From positions 62,001 to 126,000 of the forward strand of contig NZ_JALJCL010000008.1 in assembly GCF_023698535.1 (NCBI RefSeq): a DNA stretch of 64,000 nucleotides, written 5' to 3'. Of the stretch, positions 59,284 through 64,000 are shown piece by piece. The stretch is from Halorientalis regularis. Its GTDB lineage: Archaea > Halobacteriota > Halobacteria > Halobacteriales > Haloarculaceae. Made by a program: the position numbers and the translations under genes. Under the pieces are notes generated by a model that did not search any database, was not told the DNA's origin, and saw only the letters and a list, made by a program, of their open reading frames with translations. Positions within the stretch are counted from its first letter, which is position 1; each line of letters starts with the position of its first letter.

Positions 59284-60126
59284 ATGCTCGATACAGCCAC
59301 TGCCGCGGCCACGAGATTGGCACAGCCGGATGTACTGCTACAGACGGAGACCAGCGCGGTCGAGATCCTCCGGAACGACACGGTGTTGAGCGCGTCGCTG
59401 TGGGCGAACGTCGCCCTCGCGGGGCTGGCGATTCTGCTTTTCGTCTACATGGGACGGAACGTAGACACACCACGTGCTCGGTTGATATGGGTATCGACAC
59501 TTCTGGTACCACTCGTCTCGATCGCCAGTTACTCCGCACTGCTCTCCGGGCTGACGATCGGGACATTGGAGATGCCCGCCGGACACGCCCTGGCCGGCGA
59601 ATCGGTGTTCTCCCCGTGGGGTCGCTACCTGACGTGGACGTTCTCCACACCCATGATCCTGCTGGCGCTTGGCCTGCTCGCGGGCACGGACACGGCGAAG
59701 CTCTTCACTGCGATCACCATGGACGTGGGAATGTGTGTGACGGGACTCGCCGCTGCGCTCGTCACCCAGTCGTACCTGCTTCGGTGGGCGTTTTTCGGCA
59801 TCAGCTCGGCGTTTTTCCTCGTCGTCCTCTACATCCTGCTGGTCGAGTGGCCCGACGACGCGGCCCGGGCCGGGACCGCCGACATCTTCGGGACGCTGAA
59901 GGTGTTGACGGTGATCCTGTGGCTCGGATACCCGATCCTCTGGGCGCTGGGCACGGAGGGTCTCGCCCTGCTCGACGTGGCGATCACGTCCTGGGGCTAC
60001 TCGGGGCTCGACATCCTCGCGAAGTACGTGTTCGCGTTCCTGTTGCTTCGCTGGGTCGCAGGCAACGAAGACGCGGTCGCGACGGCACCGGACAGCGCAA
60101 CGGCGTCGGCGGCCGCCGACGACTGA
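59284..60126 (+). CDS. hop: Halorhodopsin (light-driven chloride pump)
   Basis: 280 residues with seven TM helices. Helix C reads GRYLTWTFSTPMILLALGLL: Thr117, Ser121 and Ala128 take the places of bacteriorhodopsin Asp85, Thr89 and Asp96, the TSA pattern of halorhodopsins. The retinal Schiff-base Lys247 lies in LDILAKYVFAF with Asp243 four residues before it. The pre-helix B-C loop EMPAGHALAGE matches known halorhodopsins. It pumps chloride inward under light, helping volume control. A GCAAAAATC box lies 28 bases upstream. No bat or retinal gene is adjacent. Confidence 0.96.
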   Translation: MLDTATAAATRLAQPDVLLQTETSAVEILRNDTVLSASLWANVALAGLAILLFVYMGRNVDTPRARLIWVSTLLVPLVSIASYSALLSGLTIGTLEMPAGHALAGESVFSPWGRYLTWTFSTPMILLALGLLAGTDTAKLFTAITMDVGMCVTGLAAALVTQSYLLRWAFFGISSAFFLVVLYILLVEWPDDAARAGTADIFGTLKVLTVILWLGYPILWALGTEGLALLDVAITSWGYSGLDILAKYVFAFLLLRWVAGNEDAVATAPDSATASAAADD

Positions 60127-60129
60127 CGA

Positions 60130-60759
60130 TCAGGCGATATCCCGGCTCGTGTCGATGGAGACCTCTTCGACGAGGTCGAGTTTGATCACGTCGGAGGGCG
60201 CACGCCCGCCACGGAATTTCGGGATGGCGAGCCGGTTCTCCACGTCGTCGCCGTTGGTCTCCGTCTCCAGCTGGAAGATGACGTCGGCGAAGTGTTCGGT
60301 GGAGTCCCGCAACCGCGGAATCTGGTGGCCGGTGAGACAGTGCAGGACGGCCAACGATCCGGTGTTGAAGATGTGGTTCTGGAGGTCGTTCACGAAGTTG
60401 CGGAACCGCGAGGGCGGTTCCTGGGTCTCCAGGACGTTCACCGGGTCGATGATGAGGTTCGAGGTCTCCGGAAGTGCGGAGACGAGTTTGCCGGCGTTGT
60501 CGAGCGGCGCTTCTCCGGGAATGTGCCGGACGGTGGGGTCGCCGGTCTCGGTCGGCGAGTTGCGAATGCTGTCTGAGACGGCCTCCTCGGAACGGTCGAG
60601 CGAGAGGTAGAGTGTGCCCCGGGTCGCGGTCAGTTCGTAGAGAAAGAGCTCGGCCTGGCTCGCCGGGTCGGCACAGAGCGCGACGATACTACCGGCCGGG
60701 ATACCACCGTTGAGCTTCCGGTCGAGAACGTCGATCCCGGTCCGGAGCCGATTCTCCAT
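60130..60759 (-). CDS. RAD55/KaiC-like protein with degenerate P-loop
   Basis: 209 residues. It begins MENRLRTGIDVLDRKLNGGIPAGSIVAL as RAD55/KaiC family ATPases do, but the position of Walker A (GxxGxGKT) is CADPASQAEL (29-38), with neither Lys nor Thr. The Walker B-like SNLIIDPVN is present. It probably has a RecA fold but poor or no ATPase activity, perhaps acting as a regulator. A minus-strand TATTTAATC box near 60788-60797 lies inside the end of the MinD-like gene. Convergent with halorhodopsin, three bases apart. Confidence 0.88.
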   Translation of the reverse strand: MENRLRTGIDVLDRKLNGGIPAGSIVALCADPASQAELFLYELTATRGTLYLSLDRSEEAVSDSIRNSPTETGDPTVRHIPGEAPLDNAGKLVSALPETSNLIIDPVNVLETQEPPSRFRNFVNDLQNHIFNTGSLAVLHCLTGHQIPRLRDSTEHFADVIFQLETETNGDDVENRLAIPKFRGGRAPSDVIKLDLVEEVSIDTSRDIA

Positions 60760-60788
60760 GTCAGTACGAGCCAAGCGTACCCAGCAGA

Positions 60789-61442
60789 TTAAATATTCCG
60801 TTGTTGAACCTTTCTTGCGACCCGTCGATACACCGTACGAACCGTTTTCGTCGGGCGATCTCCACTCGAAACGTAGGTTACGCGGGCCGCAACCGGACAG
60901 TTCATCGCGGCGCGCGCGGTCCCGGCCGGGACCGTGGCCGCGTCGTCGGCCGGACTGGTCTCGACCAGCACCGCGAGGAGTGGCGGCGCGTCCAGTTCGC
61001 GGGCCATCGCGGCGGTCTTGACGGCGTCCCGGAGCGACCGGCGACGCGGGGTCGAGACGAGGAGCGTCCGGTCGGCGACGCGCAACGGGCCGACCGCGTT
61101 GGCCATCGCACCGGCCGGACAGTCGAGCAGGACCGGCCCGTCCCACGCGCGCAGTCGAGGTGCCGCGGCGGCGAGGGCGTCCGCGTCGGCCCCCGTCGCC
61201 GGGAGGACGGCGAGGGCGGGATGGTCGGCCGGAGTGTGGGCGACACTCGCGGGTCGCCGTCCGTCGGCCACGGCGGCGAGACCGGGTTCGCGCGGGACGC
61301 CTGCGACACGGTGGAGGTCGGGCATCTCCACGTCGGCGTCGACCAGCAGCGGTGACCGGCCGTCGGCGGCGAGTGCGCGGCCGAGGCGGTACGTCGTGGT
61401 CGTCTTCCCACACCCGCCCTTGCCGCCAGCTATCGCGAGCAT
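60789..61442 (-). CDS. MinD/ParA-like ATPase
   Basis: 217 residues with deviant Walker A KGGCGKTT (8-15) in [20 protein letters not shown], a Walker A-prime/DADVEMPDL segment (LLVDAD) and PVLLDCPAG. It lacks the long C-terminal membrane-targeting helix of true MinD. Partners and cargo are unknown. It precedes the RAD55-like gene by 29 bases. Confidence 0.9.
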   Translation of the reverse strand: MLAIAGGKGGCGKTTTTYRLGRALAADGRSPLLVDADVEMPDLHRVAGVPREPGLAAVADGRRPASVAHTPADHPALAVLPATGADADALAAAAPRLRAWDGPVLLDCPAGAMANAVGPLRVADRTLLVSTPRRRSLRDAVKTAAMARELDAPPLLAVLVETSPADDAATVPAGTARAAMNCPVAARVTYVSSGDRPTKTVRTVYRRVARKVQQRNI

Positions 61443-61544
61443 GGCCGCGGGTGGTCGCGGTTTCGGTCAAAAGCGTTCGGAGTCGGTTTCGATTCGTCCC
61501 GACTAACGAGGGATTCAAGAGGCCGCGGGTCGCGGGTTCTCTCA

Positions 61545-62459
61545 ATGCCCCAGGACCACATCATCAGCGCGAAACACCTCTCGCGTGCCGACATCGAGTC
61601 GGTACTGGATCGCGCGGCCGAGATCGCCGCCGATCCCGAGGCCGTGGCCGACCGGCACGCCGGGCAGTTGCTCGGCATGCTCTTTTTCGAACCGAGCACG
61701 CGCACGAAGATGAGTTTCTCCGCGGCGATGAAACGACTCGGCGGCGACATCGTCGACATGGGCCCGGTCGACCAGTCCAGCGTCAAGAAAGGCGAGAGTC
61801 TCGCCGACACGGTGCGGGTCGTCGAGGGCTACGCCGACGCCCTCGTGATGCGCCACCCGCTCGAAGGCTCGGCCAAGATGGCGAGCGAATTCGTCGACGT
61901 ACCCCTGATCAACGCGGGCGACGGGGCCGGCCAACACCCAACACAGACGCTACTCGACCTCTATACCATCCGGGAGTCGGCGGGGTTTTCGGACCTGACC
62001 GTGGGGATCATGGGCGACCTGAAGTACGGCCGGACGGTCCACTCGCTGGCCCACGCACTGACGACCTTCGACGCTCAGCAACACTTCGTCAGCCCCGAGA
62101 GTCTGAAGCTCCCGCGCGGGGTCCGGTACGACCTCCACGAGGCGGGGGCCTCGATGCGGGAACACACGGAACTCGAGGAGGTGCTGGACAGCCTCGACGT
62201 GCTGTACGTCACCCGGATCCAGGCCGAGCGGTTCCCCGACGAGGACGAGTACCGCAAGGTCGCCGGGGAGTACCAGATCGACGCCGAGACGCTGGCGGCG
62301 GCCAAAGACGATCTGGTCGTGATGCACCCGCTGCCCCGCGTCGACGAGATCGCACCCGACGTGGACGAGACGGATCACGCACGCTACTTCGAGCAGGCAC
62401 ACAACGGCGTGCCGGTGCGTATGGCATTACTCGATCTCATCCTGGAGGGCAACCTATGA
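61545..62459 (+). CDS. pyrB: Aspartate carbamoyltransferase catalytic subunit
   Basis: 304 residues with the carbamoyl-phosphate motif [16 protein letters not shown] (STRT at 51-54), the [12 protein letters not shown] and [14 protein letters not shown] motifs. It condenses carbamoyl phosphate with aspartate in pyrimidine synthesis. It overlaps pyrI by four bases. Confidence 0.97.
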   Translation: MPQDHIISAKHLSRADIESVLDRAAEIAADPEAVADRHAGQLLGMLFFEPSTRTKMSFSAAMKRLGGDIVDMGPVDQSSVKKGESLADTVRVVEGYADALVMRHPLEGSAKMASEFVDVPLINAGDGAGQHPTQTLLDLYTIRESAGFSDLTVGIMGDLKYGRTVHSLAHALTTFDAQQHFVSPESLKLPRGVRYDLHEAGASMREHTELEEVLDSLDVLYVTRIQAERFPDEDEYRKVAGEYQIDAETLAAAKDDLVVMHPLPRVDEIAPDVDETDHARYFEQAHNGVPVRMALLDLILEGNL

Positions 62460-62920
62460 GCGAGGACCAGCAACTCAGAGTCAGCAAGATCACCGAGGGA
62501 ACTGTCATCGATCACGTCACGGGCGGCCAGGCGCTGAACGTCCTGGCGATCCTGGGCATCGACGGCTCCGGCGGCGAGGAGGTCTCCATCGGAATGAACG
62601 TCCCCTCCGAGCGACTGGGTCGGAAGGACGTGGTGAAAGTCGAGGGCCGCGAGTTGAGTCAGGACGAGGTGGACGTCCTCTCGCTGATCGCGCCTGCGGC
62701 GACGATCAACATCGTCCGGGACTACGACGTGGTCGAGAAACACCGCGTCGAGCGACCCAGCGAGGTCGTCGGCGTCCTGCAGTGTCCCAACCGCAACTGC
62801 ATCACCACGAAAGACGAGCCGGTCGACTCGCGCTTCGCCGTCCTCGAGGAGGGCGTGCGGTGTGCGTACTGCGACACGATCATCCGGGAGTCCATCGCCG
62901 ACCACATCCACGTCGACTGA
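62456..62920 (+). CDS. pyrI: Aspartate carbamoyltransferase regulatory subunit
   Basis: 154 residues. The N-terminal nucleotide-binding domain ([21 protein letters not shown]) and the zinc domain with Cys110, Cys115, Cys136 and Cys139 (CPNRNC, CAYC), matching E. coli PyrI spacing. It mediates CTP/ATP allostery and cross-links catalytic trimers. Start is set by the ATGA overlap. Confidence 0.97.
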   Translation: MSEDQQLRVSKITEGTVIDHVTGGQALNVLAILGIDGSGGEEVSIGMNVPSERLGRKDVVKVEGRELSQDEVDVLSLIAPAATINIVRDYDVVEKHRVERPSEVVGVLQCPNRNCITTKDEPVDSRFAVLEEGVRCAYCDTIIRESIADHIHVD

Positions 62921-62960
62921 GGGCGGTCCGCCCCGGATTCGGGTCCTGTGACCCCGGAAG

Positions 62961-62968
62961 GATTATAC
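62961..62968 (+). promoter_or_regulatory. TATA box for 24-residue microprotein
   Basis: GATTATAC is centred about 30 bases upstream of the ATG at 62995 and lies just beyond the pyrI stop. Confidence 0.5.
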
Positions 62969-62994
62969 CTCGACCCGTCGTTTTTTATCATGCA

Positions 62995-63069
62995 ATGTCC
63001 AAGAAGCTCAAGCTCGCTGCCGCCCTGGTCGCCATCGTACTCGTGTACCGTCTGGCGGTCAAGAAGTGA
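62995..63069 (+). CDS. 24-residue cationic single-TM microprotein
   Basis: A 24-codon frame: basic MSKKLKL, a hydrophobic AAALVAIVLVYRL core, basic AVKK end, then TGA. Own TATA box at the leaderless distance. It would insert as a short TM peptide with basic ends. Unusual for an acidic halophile proteome. Function unknown. Confidence 0.55.
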   Translation: MSKKLKLAAALVAIVLVYRLAVKK

Positions 63070-63146
63070 GTCGACGCCACTGACGTATCGCGCGCGAACC
63101 GCCCTGGCCCCGACGGGCTTTTCCCGGCCGCTCCGTACCCACAGAT

Positions 63147-63971
63147 ATGTACGGCGTCGTCACCCGCAACGAGGAAGAGTTGGCCTGGTCCGAGTTCGAC
63201 CGGTCGTTCTACGAGGTCAAAGACGTCACCGGCCGGGCCGCCGAACCTGTCCCCGAGGGCATCAGCATGGTCTCCTGTTTTGGCGACAACGCCGCCGCCG
63301 ACGCCAACCCCGAACTCGTCCCAGTCTCCGAGGACGGAGAGCCCGCCACGCGGGAGCGGCGCTACTTCGACTGGGCCTACGTCTGCCCCACCCGCGACGA
63401 CTACCGGGAGGGCCTGCTGGAAATCGTCGAAGACGCCGCCGACGTGACCCCGGACGTGCGCCTCGACGACGTGGGCTTTCCGCGCCCGGAGTACTGCCAC
63501 TGCGACCGCTGTGAACGGCGCTTCGCCGAGAGCGAGTTCGACGACTGGTTCGCCTGGCGCGCCGACGTGATCACCGAGTTCGTCCGCGAGGCCCGCGAAC
63601 ACGTCCCCGGCGACCTCTACCTGACGCTGTACCCCGACCCCTACCCCGGCCACGTCTACGAACGGGCTGGCCTCGATATCGACGCCCTCGAAGAATACGT
63701 GGACGAGTTCGTCGTCCCCATCTACGACATGGCCTACACGACGACCTACTGGCTGGAGATCATCGCGTCGGGCTTTGCCGACGCGCTCGACACCCCGTTC
63801 AGCGTCGAGTTGTACGCCGTCGACGTCGAAATCGACAACCTCATCGATGCCGCCGAAGTCGCCAGCGAGTACGGCGAGAGCGTCCTGTTCGGCTACGACG
63901 CCAGCAACGCGCGGGCGACGCTCAGGCGCATGAACGCCGACGGTCGCGAGGGCGAGGAGTTCGGGACTTAA
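63147..63971 (+). CDS. TIM-barrel-like conserved hypothetical (glycoside hydrolase-like)
   Basis: 274 residues. VRLDDVGFPRPEYCHCDRCERRF (Asp-Asp at 107-108, Cys117, Cys119, Cys122) and LYLTLYPDPYPGHVYERAG, then EYVDEFVVPIYDMAYTTTYWLEIIAS resemble the barrel strands and cysteine loop seen in GH42-like/putative glycosyl hydrolase families. Catalytic residues cannot be fixed by eye. A GCTTTTCC box 26 bases upstream. The stop overlaps the convergent gene at the window edge (TTAA). Confidence 0.82.
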   Translation: MYGVVTRNEEELAWSEFDRSFYEVKDVTGRAAEPVPEGISMVSCFGDNAAADANPELVPVSEDGEPATRERRYFDWAYVCPTRDDYREGLLEIVEDAADVTPDVRLDDVGFPRPEYCHCDRCERRFAESEFDDWFAWRADVITEFVREAREHVPGDLYLTLYPDPYPGHVYERAGLDIDALEEYVDEFVVPIYDMAYTTTYWLEIIASGFADALDTPFSVELYAVDVEIDNLIDAAEVASEYGESVLFGYDASNARATLRRMNADGREGEEFGT

Positions 63972-64000
63972 TCGACCGGGACGACGGTCTCGACCGTCTT
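63968..64000 (-). CDS. C-terminal end of convergent gene (partial)
   Basis: Read on the minus strand, the last 11 codons give KTVETVVPVD then TAA at 63968-63970. The composition fits a haloarchaeal protein end. Too short to name. It overlaps the convergent stop by four bases. Confidence 0.4.
   Translation of the reverse strand, partial: KTVETVVPVD

Noticed and set aside
1-64000. tRNA, rRNA, CRISPR, insertion sequence, prophage or origin
   Set aside because: I saw no cloverleaf with T-loop signature, no regular spaced repeats, no transposase or integrase frame, and no orc1/cdc6 gene. A tRNAscan and CRISPR search would be decisive.

Overview
The window is chromosomal DNA from an extremely halophilic archaeon (class Halobacteria). 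The evidence is high GC, strongly acidic proteins, archaeal information-processing genes (TFB, aIF2-beta, RPA1, proteasome alpha, RNase P Pop5, SBDS), a halorhodopsin, Tat-type signal peptides, and AT-rich promoter boxes centred about 27 bases upstream of start codons, which implies mostly leaderless transcripts. I found no rRNA, tRNA, CRISPR array, insertion sequence, prophage or replication origin. The window is gene-dense and no gap exceeds 300 bases. The longest gaps are 26217-26458 (TFB promoter region), 28103-28325, 53189-53384 and 1788-1980; apart from promoter boxes I see nothing coding in them.

Layout. 1-9.5 kb: the end of a PAS histidine kinase, a zinc-finger protein, an SRPBCC protein, a three-gene ABC-2 exporter whose first permease carries a C-terminal PrsW-like intramembrane protease domain, an aldo/keto reductase with a haloalkane-dehalogenase-like hydrolase, and a frameshifted lipoprotein. 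9.5-16.8 kb: a macro-domain gene and the minus-strand array rpa1 - rpap1 - metallophosphoesterase - lhr (single-strand binding and repair). 16.8-23.7 kb: NhaC antiporter, riboflavin/F420 reductase arfC, a cluster of very small membrane proteins, thioredoxin reductase and DUF357. 23.8-26.2 kb: two secreted two-domain DUF4397 proteins around a winged-helix/3-TM pair. 26.4-37.5 kb: TFB, aIF2-beta, UPF0058, UPF0212, an OGG-like glycosylase, acylphosphatase, bifunctional Nnr, moaC, htpX, hflX, FUN14, DUF4350 and sppA.

37.6-40.4 kb holds SBDS, psmA, rnp2 and a methyltransferase, a remnant of the archaeal proteasome/exosome/RNase P superoperon. 40.4-46.9 kb holds two cobalamin genes, an SDR, an alpha/beta hydrolase, the c-di-AMP cyclase dacZ overlapping an MscS-type channel, and a hexapeptide acyltransferase. 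47-57.4 kb holds purD, a DUF255 thioredoxin-domain protein, a DUF2298 membrane protein, a thioredoxin, DUF488, cysteine synthase followed by a nested palindrome, a haloarchaeal hypothetical, and archaeal S-adenosylmethionine synthetase. 57.5-64 kb holds a CYTH protein, a long FKBP isomerase with a Gly/Met-rich tail, halorhodopsin, a MinD-like and a P-loop-degenerate RAD55-like ATPase, pyrB-pyrI, a 24-residue membrane peptide, and a TIM-barrel-like hypothetical.

Themes. Many genes are packed with ATGA or TGATG overlaps within operons. Four convergent pairs overlap by exactly four bases at their stop codons. The most unusual items are the permease-PrsW fusion, the palindrome cluster after cysK, the degenerate RAD55-like protein, the disordered acidic linker of the RPA-associated protein, and the microproteins.
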